64,000 bases of DNA from DATFNI01 sp963712305. Lineage in GTDB: Bacteria > Bacteroidota > Rhodothermia > Balneolales > DATFMH01. Below the pieces are notes generated by a model. It was not told the origin of the DNA, searched no databases, and saw only the letters and a program-made list of their open reading frames with translations. The translations under genes and the position numbers were made by a program. Positions 53,630-62,499 of this stretch are shown one piece after another (positions within the stretch are counted from its first letter, which is position 1; the number at the start of each line of letters is the position of its first letter). The stretch is taken from NCBI GenBank assembly GCA_963712305.1, contig CAVQHI010000001.1, positions 1,612,001 to 1,676,000 on the forward strand. The letters are read 5' to 3'.

Positions 53630-54784
53630 ATGAAGCGATTAGCATATGTCTTCATCGCGTTACTTAGCTTTTTGTTCCTCACAATCTCTTGCCATGATAA
53701 TATCACGACAACATCGACTGATGGAACGGCATCATCAATCCAATCAATGCATAAAAGCAGTCCTGAGGTATTAAACACAGGCAGCGTATCTGTTTTTGCT
53801 ACAGGTCTAAATAATCCAAGGGGACTTAAATTCGGACCTGATGGCTACCTTTATGTAGCTGAAGGTGGTGTTGGCGGTTCCAATTCAACAGCTAATGCCT
53901 GCACCCAGGTTATCCCGCCTATAGGCCCCTATACAGGAAGTTTGTATGGTAGCAGAATATCAAAAATCAGCCCATCGGGTGTTAGGACGACATATGTAGA
54001 CAGTCTGCCATCGAGTCAAACGTCTGCAGCTACGGGAGGCCTGACTTCAGGAGTAGCTGACGTAGCATTCATCCATAATACACTTTATGCTATTCTTGCC
54101 GGTGCAGGATGTTCCCACGGTGTTGCATCCGTACCAAATGGCATCATTCGTATTAACCCTGCTGACAGCTCATGGACTATAATTGCCGACCTGAGCGCAT
54201 GGCAGCAGTCCCATCCGGTTGCACACCCTGAAGAAGAGGACTTTGAGCCTGATGGAACCTGGTATAGTATGATTAACGTACGAGGCGACTTATATGCTGT
54301 TGAACCCAACCATGGCGAGATGGTTCGTGTAACTCCCGATGGACAAATAAACCGCATCATTGATGTTTCAGCTACCCAGGGTCACATTGTGCCTACCGTT
54401 GTAGCTTATAATGGAAATTTCTTCATCAGTAATCTGAACACTTTCCCCATAATTGAGGGAAACTCGAGCATCTTTAAAGTTACACCAAGCGGTCAGATAA
54501 AAGTTTGGATAACCGGATTCACGACAGTGCTCGGTATCTTGATTGATCAACAGAGACGCATCTATGTACTTGAAAACACCAGTATAAGTAGCCCCGGCCC
54601 GTATCCTAACTCAGGCAAAATAATGCGGGTAGACAATTCTGGTAAAAAGGTGGTTATAGCTGACGGGCTTAATTTACCCTCAGGTATGACTTTTGGTCCG
54701 GATGGCAATATTTATGTATCAGCACTCGGTTTCGGTGCACCCGCAGGAGCCGGAGAAGTGCTCAAGGTTACCATTCCTGATTAA
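53630..54784 (+). CDS. ScyD/ScyE-family beta-propeller lipoprotein
   Basis: A 384-residue lipoprotein (lipobox LTISC, Cys at about 21; AAGGAGG ribosome site). It has several NHL/SMP30-like propeller repeats with the family phrases GLNNPRGLKFGPDGYLYVAEGG, GGLTSGVADVAF, DLYAVEPNHGEMVRVTPDG, and GLNLPSGMTFGPDGNIYVS. ScyD and ScyE were named for the scytonemin cluster of cyanobacteria, but most bacterial members are not linked to scytonemin. No scytonemin gene is present here. Likely a periplasmic or surface protein of unknown ligand. Confidence 0.88.
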   Translation: MKRLAYVFIALLSFLFLTISCHDNITTTSTDGTASSIQSMHKSSPEVLNTGSVSVFATGLNNPRGLKFGPDGYLYVAEGGVGGSNSTANACTQVIPPIGPYTGSLYGSRISKISPSGVRTTYVDSLPSSQTSAATGGLTSGVADVAFIHNTLYAILAGAGCSHGVASVPNGIIRINPADSSWTIIADLSAWQQSHPVAHPEEEDFEPDGTWYSMINVRGDLYAVEPNHGEMVRVTPDGQINRIIDVSATQGHIVPTVVAYNGNFFISNLNTFPIIEGNSSIFKVTPSGQIKVWITGFTTVLGILIDQQRRIYVLENTSISSPGPYPNSGKIMRVDNSGKKVVIADGLNLPSGMTFGPDGNIYVSALGFGAPAGAGEVLKVTIPD

Positions 54785-54921
54785 TGCAATAATTCCGGCT
54801 AAAAAGAATAAGACAGCGGCTATTATCTCATATCATCACCCTTAAAACATTATATTTTGATATCCTAACTTATTATGTTTCTTTTTGTTGCGGAAGAGAC
54901 ATAATCTTTAAAGATTTTGGT

Positions 54922-55500
54922 ATGCCTGATTCTACAAACATCACTATTAAGCCTCTGACCATTGACCTTTGGGGTGACCTGGAAGAATTATTTGGGAAGC
55001 ACGGTGCATCAGGCGGCTGCTGGTGTATGTGGTGGAGACTTAACCGCGTTGAATACATAAAACATAAAGGTGATGGGAACCGAAAAGCATTAAATGCAAT
55101 TACAGCGGCTGGAAAAATCCCGGGAATTATTGCCTATGACGGAGACACTCCTGTTGGCTGGTGTTCTGTTGCCCCGCGAGAACAGTTTCCCCGCCTCGAT
55201 GCGTTACCTCTGCTCAAAAAAGTTGATGAAACGCCCGTATGGTCTGTGGTCTGTTTCTTCATTACAAGGAGTCATCGCAAGACCGGTATCTCAGAAAAAC
55301 TGCTGTTGGCTGCCGTCGAGTATGTCAGGCAGCAAGGCGGACTTATCGTTGAAGGATATCCGCACGAAATCGATCATGAGAAAAAACCGGATCCATCATT
55401 GTACACAGGACTTTACTCTGTATTTCTGAAAGCAGGATTTAAAGAGGTTGTCAGACGTTCCGAAAGTCGTCCCATTATGCGTTTCCAGATCCGTCCATAA
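54922..55500 (+). CDS. GNAT-family N-acetyltransferase
   Basis: A 192-residue acetyltransferase. It opens with ITIKPLTIDLWGDLEELFGKHGASGGCWCMWWRL (a Cys/Trp-rich loop known in a subgroup of GNAT proteins). Motif A-like VVCFFITRSHRKTGISEKLLLAAVEYVRQQG binds acetyl-CoA, and YTGLYSVFLKAGFKEVVRR is motif B. The acceptor is unknown. It stands alone on the plus strand. Confidence 0.88.
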   Translation: MPDSTNITIKPLTIDLWGDLEELFGKHGASGGCWCMWWRLNRVEYIKHKGDGNRKALNAITAAGKIPGIIAYDGDTPVGWCSVAPREQFPRLDALPLLKKVDETPVWSVVCFFITRSHRKTGISEKLLLAAVEYVRQQGGLIVEGYPHEIDHEKKPDPSLYTGLYSVFLKAGFKEVVRRSESRPIMRFQIRP

Positions 55501-55596
55501 TTACTCCGGTTGTTAAAATAAAACGACTGATATTGAAACTTCTGTGCCGAACAGACAGTACAATCCTGTATATACCCACTTACAAAAGGAGAAACC

Positions 55597-55779
55597 ATGT
55601 TTTTTGGGCTAATAAAACTAATCATATTGATACTCGATATCGTGGCTATCTACGACTGTCTGAAAAACCCAGGGAGTACCGGCAAGAAATTACTATGGAT
55701 TGTAGTTATCCTCTTGCTGCCGTTCATCGGAATGCTTCTGTATTTCTGGATTGGAAAGGAAGACAAAATTTTCACCTAA
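55597..55779 (+). CDS. Small PLDc_N-like membrane protein
   Basis: A 60-residue two-helix protein with good AAAGGAGA ribosome site. It matches the phospholipase D N-terminal (PLDc_N) segment: helix, YDCLKNPGSTGKKLLWIVVILLLPFIGMLLYFWIG. Such short proteins are common in Bacteroidota and their role is unknown. The stop codon TAA (55777-55779) is also the first three bases of the neighbouring MITE, so the original end may have been changed by insertion. Confidence 0.82.
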   Translation: MFFGLIKLIILILDIVAIYDCLKNPGSTGKKLLWIVVILLLPFIGMLLYFWIGKEDKIFT

Positions 55780-55993
55780 TTAACCTCAGCTCGGGATAAG
55801 ATAAACCTTCAAAAATGCTGATTTCACATATACAGGCTTATATCCGGACCGGCATAAACAGTTAAAACGGTTCATGTATTAACGGATTCTCCCTAACACC
55901 CGGATTAATCCGGGTGCTATGAGTCATAAAAATCTAAAACAAATCGATTTTTAACGATTTCTTCCAACGCTTATATCGAACTCACGTTAATTA
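55777..55993. repeat. MITE-like element, subfamily B
   Basis: 217 bp with imperfect terminal inverted repeats (5 mismatches in 24): TAATTAACCTCAGCTCGGGA... at 55777-55800 and ...ATCGAACTCACGTTAATTA at 55970-55993. The interior (with CACCCGGATTAATCCGGGTG near 55900-55920) matches the inner element at 1163-1367 in reverse complement. No coding capacity. Its left end supplies the stop of the PLDc_N-like gene. Confidence 0.88.
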
Positions 55994-56232
55994 GCTTAAA
56001 GACTTGTACTTACCTTGTACCCAATACGAATAACTTTCCATCCAGGCATAAGATGCACATTAATGGATAAGGGCTACTATCCTTTAAAAGGATCTAAACA
56101 TCCAGTAGTCCCGTAAAAGCTTGAAGTATTTTCATTTTATTGACAATACTGGTTTAATAGCCATTCATAGTAATATTTTCACTTCTATTTTCTGAAGGTG
56201 CAACCAAACCGGTAAATTTTCAATCAAGGTGA
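55994..56232. other. Intergenic region downstream of the MITE
   Basis: About 240 bases, AT-rich, without a recognisable gene. A possible upstream region for the membrane protein at 56233. Confidence 0.4.
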
Positions 56233-56781
56233 ATGGAACAGCCAAATAAGAAGAACCTATCCCCGGGGTTTCTGGAATTGTCCCTGAAATCGATCGTCAT
56301 TCATACGATCACCTACTTTTTGGTTGGTATGTTCGCTGCGAGCTTTCTTGATTATTCAGCCTTTTTTGCACGTCCTGAAATGGCTTGCTGGATGAGACAA
56401 ATTGATGATCCTATGATCATGGCCGGACCATTATTTCAGCCTATTCGCGGATTTATCTTTGCCCTTGCTTTCTACCCGATAAGAAAATCTTTATTCTCTC
56501 GCCGGAATGGATGGCTGATAATGTGGTGGATATTGGTTGCGCTTGGCACCCTTTCGACGTTTGGTCCGGCACCCGGTTCAGTCGAAGGAATGATATATAC
56601 CGTTATTCCCATCCCCGAACAATTAAGAGGCTGGCTGGAAGTGATACCCCAAGCACTTTTCTTTTCACTTGGACTGTTTTACTGGGTGAAAAATCCAGAT
56701 AAAAAATGGTTGAACGGACTGTTTGGAACCATCTTTGTACTGCTTCTTCTCTTCTCTGTACTGGGACTCTTAACACGTTAA
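56233..56781 (+). CDS. Integral membrane protein, unknown function
   Basis: A 182-residue protein with about five hydrophobic helices, near 20-42, 65-82, 91-108, 135-152 and 160-180. The segments FLVGMFAASFLDYSAFFARPEMACWMRQ and IMAGPLFQPIRGFIFALAFYPIR are compact and not low complexity. I recognise no family motif. It is preceded by an AAGGTG ribosome site and separated from the P-type ATPase by 145 bases. Confidence 0.75.
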   Translation: MEQPNKKNLSPGFLELSLKSIVIHTITYFLVGMFAASFLDYSAFFARPEMACWMRQIDDPMIMAGPLFQPIRGFIFALAFYPIRKSLFSRRNGWLIMWWILVALGTLSTFGPAPGSVEGMIYTVIPIPEQLRGWLEVIPQALFFSLGLFYWVKNPDKKWLNGLFGTIFVLLLLFSVLGLLTR

Positions 56782-56926
56782 GTACTACAGTACATCAATT
56801 TTGTGTCATAACTGACATGAAAAGTTCAGTACTCTTATCATATCTTTTTTTGTCAATGTAGAATTTATGATGCTCCATAAAAGCAGCCATTTCTCCTGAC
56901 ATTATTCGGTACAATTCCTTAGCTCA

Positions 56927-58834
56927 ATGGTCCAGCCAGAAGGTTATTACAGTTTTTTGAGACGATATCCGAAAGAGGGATACATAGCCGCCATAGCTCT
57001 TTTTACCATCGTTCTTCATCTCGTAATGCGCTATCTGTTTGAAACTAATGGAATAGTTGCGGGGTATCCCTTGTACGATATCCCGTTATTTGCTGCTCTT
57101 CTTTTCGGTGGGTTACCGCTTGTGTACGATCTTGCGAGGAATGTCGTTCACTTTGAATTCAGCTCGGATCTTCTGGCCGGCATCTCCATCGTTACCGCCG
57201 TGTTGCTCGGTGAGTACCTGGCTGGCACATTGGTCGTACTGATGCTCTCTGGTGGCGAAACCCTGGAGGCGTATGCGGTCCAAAATGCCTCATCCGTTTT
57301 GCAAGCTTTAGCCAAACGAATGCCGTCTGAAGCACATCGCAAGCGAGACGATGACTTAAAAGATATAAAACTTGAGGATGTGGCTATCGGAGATTTACTG
57401 GTGGTCTTTCCGCATGAAATTTGTCCGGTCGACGGCACGGTCGTCGATGGCCACGGTTCGATGGATGAATCCTATCTTACGGGTGAACCCTATGTGCTCT
57501 CAAAGGCACCGGGGTCCGGAGTATTGTCGGGTGCCATAAATGGAGAAACAGCCCTTACTATACGGACTGACAAGCTTCCAGTCGATTCTCGTTATGCCAA
57601 AATCATGCAAGTTATGCGTGAATCAGAACAAGAGCGACCTCATATGCGGCGTCTGGGAGATCAGCTCGGGGCCGTTTATACACCTGTTGCCGTCGCAATC
57701 GCCATACTTGCGTGGGCAATCAGTGGTAATCCTGTGCTGTTTCTTGCCGTACTTGTCGTTGCAACACCCTGTCCACTGCTTATTGCCATTCCGGTATCGA
57801 TCATCGGTTCCATATCGCTGGCCGCTCGAAGAGGCATCATTATTAAGGATCCGGCTGTTCTCGAAAAGATCGAGACTTGCCGCGTAGCCATGTTTGACAA
57901 GACCGGCACGCTTACATATGGTCAGCCAAAGCTTACGGAAATGCATATTGAGCCAGGATTTGAAAGGAATGAAGTCCTGGCACTGGTTGCCAGCCTGGAA
58001 CGCTACTCTCGTCACCCCCTTTCAGCTGCCCTTATAGATGCTGCCCGGCATGAAAAACTCAAGCTGCCTGAAGCCGGTCAAGTTAGTGAGAGGCCCGGCG
58101 AAGGATTGGTCGGGGTTGTCAATGGACGATCAATCCGCATTACCAACCGAAAAAAGCTCGCATCCAGACAACCGGATATTACCTCAAAAATTCCACCTTT
58201 GTCCGGTGGAATGGAATGTGTTATTCTAATTGAAGATCACTATGCCGGCACTTTTCAGTTCCGTGACGAACCACGAACTGAAGGATCGCCATTCATTGGC
58301 CATCTGAAAAAACTTCATAAGTTTGAACGAGTGTTGCTGATTTCCGGGGACCGGGAGTCGGAAGTCAAATACCTGGCTGAAAAGGTTGGCATTAAAGAGG
58401 TTTATGCGAGTCAGAGTCCGGAAGAGAAACTGGCACTGGTCCGTAAAGAAACGGCACTTGCCAATACGGTATTTCTCGGCGACGGCATTAACGACGCACC
58501 TGCTCTCACCGCTGCCACTGTCGGCATTGCTTTTGGTCAGGCCAGCGACATCATCACCGAGGCTGCCGGTGCAGTGATCCTCGACAGTTCCCTTCAACGT
58601 GTGGACGAGCTCATGCACATCGGCCGCAGGATGCGTACCATAGCCCTGCAAAGTGCCGTGGGGGGCATGGCTCTGAGTGTCGTCGGGATGATCTTCGCTG
58701 CTATCGGCATGCTCCCTCCTGTCGCCGGAGCCGTTGCACAGGAAATCATCGATGTGTTTGCTGTGGCTAATGCCCTTCGTGTTGCCATTACTCCAAAAAC
58801 GCTGACAGATTATGAAGATTTTCATGAAAGTTAG
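56927..58834 (+). CDS. P1B-type heavy-metal P-type ATPase with CPL motif
   Basis: A 635-residue pump without an N-terminal metal-binding domain. Residues 15-120 carry the first membrane helices; the actuator TGE is in SYLTGEPYVLSKAPG. The phosphorylation motif is DKTGTLT, the P1B-type HP is in SRHPLSAAL, and GDGINDAPAL is the hinge. The transmembrane metal motif is ATPCPLLIAIP, so the usual CPC or SPC is CPL. A subgroup of P1B-like ATPases with CPL is known. The exported ion (for example Zn, Co or other) cannot be given. It does not look degraded. Confidence 0.93.
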   Translation: MVQPEGYYSFLRRYPKEGYIAAIALFTIVLHLVMRYLFETNGIVAGYPLYDIPLFAALLFGGLPLVYDLARNVVHFEFSSDLLAGISIVTAVLLGEYLAGTLVVLMLSGGETLEAYAVQNASSVLQALAKRMPSEAHRKRDDDLKDIKLEDVAIGDLLVVFPHEICPVDGTVVDGHGSMDESYLTGEPYVLSKAPGSGVLSGAINGETALTIRTDKLPVDSRYAKIMQVMRESEQERPHMRRLGDQLGAVYTPVAVAIAILAWAISGNPVLFLAVLVVATPCPLLIAIPVSIIGSISLAARRGIIIKDPAVLEKIETCRVAMFDKTGTLTYGQPKLTEMHIEPGFERNEVLALVASLERYSRHPLSAALIDAARHEKLKLPEAGQVSERPGEGLVGVVNGRSIRITNRKKLASRQPDITSKIPPLSGGMECVILIEDHYAGTFQFRDEPRTEGSPFIGHLKKLHKFERVLLISGDRESEVKYLAEKVGIKEVYASQSPEEKLALVRKETALANTVFLGDGINDAPALTAATVGIAFGQASDIITEAAGAVILDSSLQRVDELMHIGRRMRTIALQSAVGGMALSVVGMIFAAIGMLPPVAGAVAQEIIDVFAVANALRVAITPKTLTDYEDFHES

Positions 58835-59048
58835 AAAACAGATGTGATCGCAGACCCAATAGTATATACATATATATTATATTATCTCTGAACATTAATT
58901 TCCTCTATACTTCTTTAACTTTTATTATCCGGAATTCGATAAGGTCTTTAGTCTGAAAAGAGACACTTTCGGTTCTTGCTTCACCGCATGTTATCAATCC
59001 GGAGCGCTGATCAGACTTGTAATTACCCAATTTTGCTGAAAAAAAGTG

Positions 59049-59495
59049 ATGGATAACAAAATCTACAAACTGATATACCTGAGCTCAGAGACTGAGTCAT
59101 TTAACGAGCATGAATTGATCCACATTCTGGAAAAATCTATTAGAAGGAATGAAAAAAGGGGCATCACGGGAGTAATGCTCTATTCCGGAGGAAATTTCAT
59201 ACAACTGCTCGAAGGCCCGAAGCACGAGGTAGAATCTCTGTTCAGGAAGATTAGTGAGGACAAGAGACATACGAATATTATTCGACTCCTGGCGGAATAC
59301 TCGGACAGAAGAGATTTCCCCGACTGGAAAATGGGATTTCGTAAAATCACAACAACCATGGCGGAGCAAAAGATAACCGGGTTCAGCAGGTTGTTAGAGG
59401 GTGACGAGCTTGCCGAACAGGAAATACAGAATCTTTCAAAAAAGGTGAAGGTCCTCTTTAACACCTTTAGACGCGTGGCTTCCCTGGCTTCTTGA
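59049..59495 (+). CDS. BLUF-domain blue-light photoreceptor
   Basis: A 148-residue protein with a single BLUF domain, which senses blue light through FAD. The key Tyr lies in YKLIYLSSE (first strand), followed by RRNEKRGITGVMLYSGGNFIQLLEGP, the conserved Asn-containing helix and the Gln of FIQLLEG. DWKMGFRKI carries the semi-conserved Trp/Met. A C-terminal helical tail (about 110-148) replaces an effector domain, so it may act by binding a partner. The start ATG at 59049 has no clear ribosome site. Confidence 0.9.
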   Translation: MDNKIYKLIYLSSETESFNEHELIHILEKSIRRNEKRGITGVMLYSGGNFIQLLEGPKHEVESLFRKISEDKRHTNIIRLLAEYSDRRDFPDWKMGFRKITTTMAEQKITGFSRLLEGDELAEQEIQNLSKKVKVLFNTFRRVASLAS

Positions 59496-59657
59496 TTATT
59501 TCTTCCGTATCGAAGCAAAAACAAATCTTTTCCAATTCAACGTGTTTACCTCATAGTCGAATTACGCCGTAAGCTCCTTATAGGTGATTATCTGTTCTGT
59601 CTTCGAGATTTATTACTTTGATCGGGATGTTATAAGTCCTTTAAGTCAAATGAATAA

Positions 59658-60884
59658 ATGTCCTCAGGCGAAGTCGAAACTATTAACTTGCGCTCGGCCA
59701 GGCGACTCGCTCTCGCCAGAGCAGGCCTGCTGAAACCGGCATGGACCGGCATGCCCAAACGTGCTGCCGGAAACGGCCTTCGTGCACGGAAAGCCGCATG
59801 GCAGATCATCCAGCGTTTCGGTTACCTGCAACTCGATACTGTTTCTATTGCCGGGGCCCGGAGTCACACTATCGTGCTGCTATCCCGCCTGGATGGTTTC
59901 AATCCGCAGGTTGCAGAAGAATTACTCCAACCCGGAGAACCCATTTTCGAGTATTGGGGCCACGAGGCAAGCTGGCTCCCTATAGAACTTTACCCCGTTA
60001 TGGATTTCAGACGCAGGGAGTTCGTCGAACATCCGTGGTGGGGTGATCTGATCGGTGAACATCCCGATGTTGCTGACCGGCTTCGCCGTCGTATTCGTAA
60101 TGAAGGTCCACTACGGTCCGTCGACATGGAAGGAAGAGGAAGCAGCGGATGGTGGGACCTGAAAACGACCAAGCGGGTAGCTACAGCCATGTGGTCGTCT
60201 GGAGAACTTGCGATCCGGGAACGGCGTAATTTCCAGCGCACGTATGATCTCGCAGAAAATGTAATACCGGATCATTACAGGGAACGAGCGATACCGGAAC
60301 CGGATGCCATTGAACAATTACTGCTTTATGCCTTAAATGGACATGGCTGGGCTACTACGGGAACACTCGCCCAGACCTGGCGTCTACGTAACCGGCAGAA
60401 ACAAATTACTGTCGCCCTTCACAGGCTTCTTGAGAAAGATGCAATCAGTCATTGCTCATTGATTCGCAACGATGGCAAAAAGACAGCAGGATGGATACGT
60501 CCGGAGGACCTTGAGCTTGCAGATTGTTTGTCACGGGTACGGCCGCGACGTGATCAGGGGGTTCTCCTGTCACCCTTTGATCCTGTGCTTTGGGACCGAA
60601 ATCGAGCAAAACTTCTTTTTGATTTTGACCAGATCCTTGAGATTTTCAAACCGGCTCACAAACGTATCTATGGCTATTACTGCCTGCCCATTCTTGCAGG
60701 CGAGCATCTAATTGGCCGTTTTGACCTGAAAGCAGACCGCAAGGCCGGCATCCTAAACGTATTATCCTGGCATTTTGAAGGACCGAATACCACAAAACCG
60801 GCGACATCCGCCGATGTAAAAGCTGCGCGCATCGGGCTTGATCGTTATGCCAATGCGTTGCAATTGAAGGTGCATGGCTGGTAA
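59658..60884 (+). CDS. YcaQ-like winged-helix protein (HTH_42, crosslink DNA glycosylase family)
   Basis: A 408-residue protein. The N-terminal helix-rich part (NLRSARRLALARAGLLKP, IIQRFGYLQLDTVSIAGARSHTIVLLSRL) and the late DLKADRKAGILNV segment match HTH_42. Within this family, E. coli YcaQ/AlkX opens DNA interstrand crosslinks. QLDTV, which carries the catalytic QxD in that group, is present (LQLDTVS). So this protein likely unhooks or otherwise repairs damaged DNA. The start is ATG 59658, without a strong ribosome site. Confidence 0.88.
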   Translation: MSSGEVETINLRSARRLALARAGLLKPAWTGMPKRAAGNGLRARKAAWQIIQRFGYLQLDTVSIAGARSHTIVLLSRLDGFNPQVAEELLQPGEPIFEYWGHEASWLPIELYPVMDFRRREFVEHPWWGDLIGEHPDVADRLRRRIRNEGPLRSVDMEGRGSSGWWDLKTTKRVATAMWSSGELAIRERRNFQRTYDLAENVIPDHYRERAIPEPDAIEQLLLYALNGHGWATTGTLAQTWRLRNRQKQITVALHRLLEKDAISHCSLIRNDGKKTAGWIRPEDLELADCLSRVRPRRDQGVLLSPFDPVLWDRNRAKLLFDFDQILEIFKPAHKRIYGYYCLPILAGEHLIGRFDLKADRKAGILNVLSWHFEGPNTTKPATSADVKAARIGLDRYANALQLKVHGW

Positions 60885-61075
60885 ACAATCCAGCAATCAA
60901 ACGCAGATAGAGAAGTTCTCAGACCGACACCATAGAAACAAAACTCCAATTCCACCGTAGAAATCAAACGTTGACTTCAGGTTTTCATTTATCCCTGTAT
61001 CATATACATTTATGACTATGTGGATTTAACGCCTGCTTGTGATATTGATACTGAACACTTTAGAAAGTTTTAGCA

Positions 61076-61513
61076 ATGGAAATTATTCAGGTTGATCGTG
61101 AAGGTTTTCTATACCTCTCGCCAGATGTTGATGACTGGGATCCAATTGAAGAGAACAAAATATCGGCTGTAATAGACCTTGACGGCGATTTGGACATTGG
61201 AGTACCGACTGTCCCAAATCACCTCCTTTATATCTACTTCCCTATTGTCGACCGTGAACTTCCGGACCTCGAAAAACTGCACACTGTTGCACGGATGGGT
61301 AGCGATCTAATCGGAAATGGCTATAAGGTACTTTCACATTGTGGTTTAGGCTTCAACCGTTCGGCCCTGATGGCCGGGCTGATTCTCACTTACATGGGTA
61401 TGGATGGTTGCGATGCTGTTGAACTACTTCGTAACAGACGTCCCGGAGCGCTATTCAATGAAGAATTTGCAGCCTACCTGGAAGGTGTTAAGTCTTTTAG
61501 CAGTTATCCGTGA
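61076..61513 (+). CDS. Dual-specificity phosphatase-like protein
   Basis: A 145-residue protein with the cysteine phosphatase loop SHCGLGFNRSAL: Cys89, Arg95, HCX5R intact. An Asp that could be the general acid lies in IVDRELPDLEKL (about residue 59 or 64). The size fits a compact DSP/PTP fold without extra domains. The substrate could be phosphoprotein, phosphoinositide or RNA. The gene is isolated. Confidence 0.88.
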   Translation: MEIIQVDREGFLYLSPDVDDWDPIEENKISAVIDLDGDLDIGVPTVPNHLLYIYFPIVDRELPDLEKLHTVARMGSDLIGNGYKVLSHCGLGFNRSALMAGLILTYMGMDGCDAVELLRNRRPGALFNEEFAAYLEGVKSFSSYP

Positions 61514-61827
61514 ACCCCTCCCCGGCCCTCACCATATTCATGGAGAGTGAGAGACGACAATTATTTCATATGTACAACCGGAAGTAAAATAGGAAGTCCC
61601 ATTCAGGGGATTTTTGTGGTTATGCTTATTTTGTCTGAAGCTCCTCATTTTCCCGCAATAACTTTTTAATAAACAGGATACTGTATTATCATATAGATAA
61701 TCAGATTTTATCTTAATCTGATTATTCCGGAGGAATCCAACTAACCAGACCTGGCCGAAATCACATCCCATCAATTCAATTACCGGACAGGTTCTTTCGA
61801 AGCAGAGACAAAATAACGGAGGATCAA
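61514..61827. other. Intergenic region, nothing recognised
   Basis: About 310 bases between two plus-strand genes. It holds a weak GTGAGGGCCGGGG-like tract just after the phosphatase stop and otherwise AT-rich sequence, with GGAGG (61730-61734) too far from the next start to serve it. The next gene has its own AACGGAGGATC site. Confidence 0.4.
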
Positions 61828-62490
61828 ATGAAACCCTTCCCCCATCTTTCTCCACTGATCATTCCATTCTTACTGATCATAGTTTCGTATTCGGGTCCCG
61901 CTCAATCTCAAAATCTGAAGGAGAATAAGGAGCTCGACGCACGTGTGGAAAAATTTTTGGAGAGTCATCGGAACCAATGGCATGACATGAACATACCGGA
62001 ATCAGACGGTAAGTTGCTATATGACATCATCATCAAAAATGGATATAAGAATGCCGTTGAAATTGGCACGTCTACCGGACGATCCGGTATTTGGATAGCG
62101 TGGGCATTGAGTAAGACAGGGGGAAGACTCACGACCATAGAAATAGATGAATCGCGTCACAGAGAAGCAGTAAAAAATTTCAAAGAGGCCGGTCTGGCTG
62201 ATTATATCGATGCACGGGTAGCTGACGCTCACGAGGTAGTCCCAAAACTCGAAGGTCCCGTCGATTTCGTTTTCCACGACGCCGATAAAGGCTGGTCTAA
62301 AAATTACTTCACTGCCCTTGATCCCAAGCTGGCTGTAGGTGGATGTTTCACAGTACACAATGTTCACAAAAGTTATGGTTATGGCGGAACCCACGAATTA
62401 TTGAAATATGTACAGGGACTTCCGAATTACGAAACGACCGTAGATGAATCAGGAGGCGGTCTATCCATCAGTTATAAAAAGTCGGAATAG
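61828..62490 (+). CDS. Exported class I SAM O-methyltransferase-like protein
   Basis: A 220-residue protein of the Methyltransf_3/24 type. The N-terminus is a signal peptide (PHLSPLIIPFLLIIVSYSGPAQSQ). The SAM-binding motif I AVEIGTSTGRSGIWIAWAL, the acidic residue in LTTIEIDESRH and the post-motif FVFHDADKGW are all intact, so the catalytic fold is complete. A catechol/caffeoyl-CoA-like methyltransferase in the periplasm would lack SAM, so either the signal is an anchor or the protein has another role. The ribosome site is good (AACGGAGGATCAA). The next gene starts 9 bases later. Confidence 0.85.
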   Translation: MKPFPHLSPLIIPFLLIIVSYSGPAQSQNLKENKELDARVEKFLESHRNQWHDMNIPESDGKLLYDIIIKNGYKNAVEIGTSTGRSGIWIAWALSKTGGRLTTIEIDESRHREAVKNFKEAGLADYIDARVADAHEVVPKLEGPVDFVFHDADKGWSKNYFTALDPKLAVGGCFTVHNVHKSYGYGGTHELLKYVQGLPNYETTVDESGGGLSISYKKSE

Positions 62491-62499
62491 TACGTTTCT

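Noticed and set aside
58226..58825. A 199-residue minus-strand open frame inside the P-type ATPase gene
   Set aside because: Antisense to the hinge and C-terminal helices of the ATPase; the translation has no motif and low hydrophobic pattern.
61538..61855. A 105-residue minus-strand frame across the methyltransferase start
   Set aside because: It overlaps the signal peptide of the next gene on the opposite strand and shows no family features.
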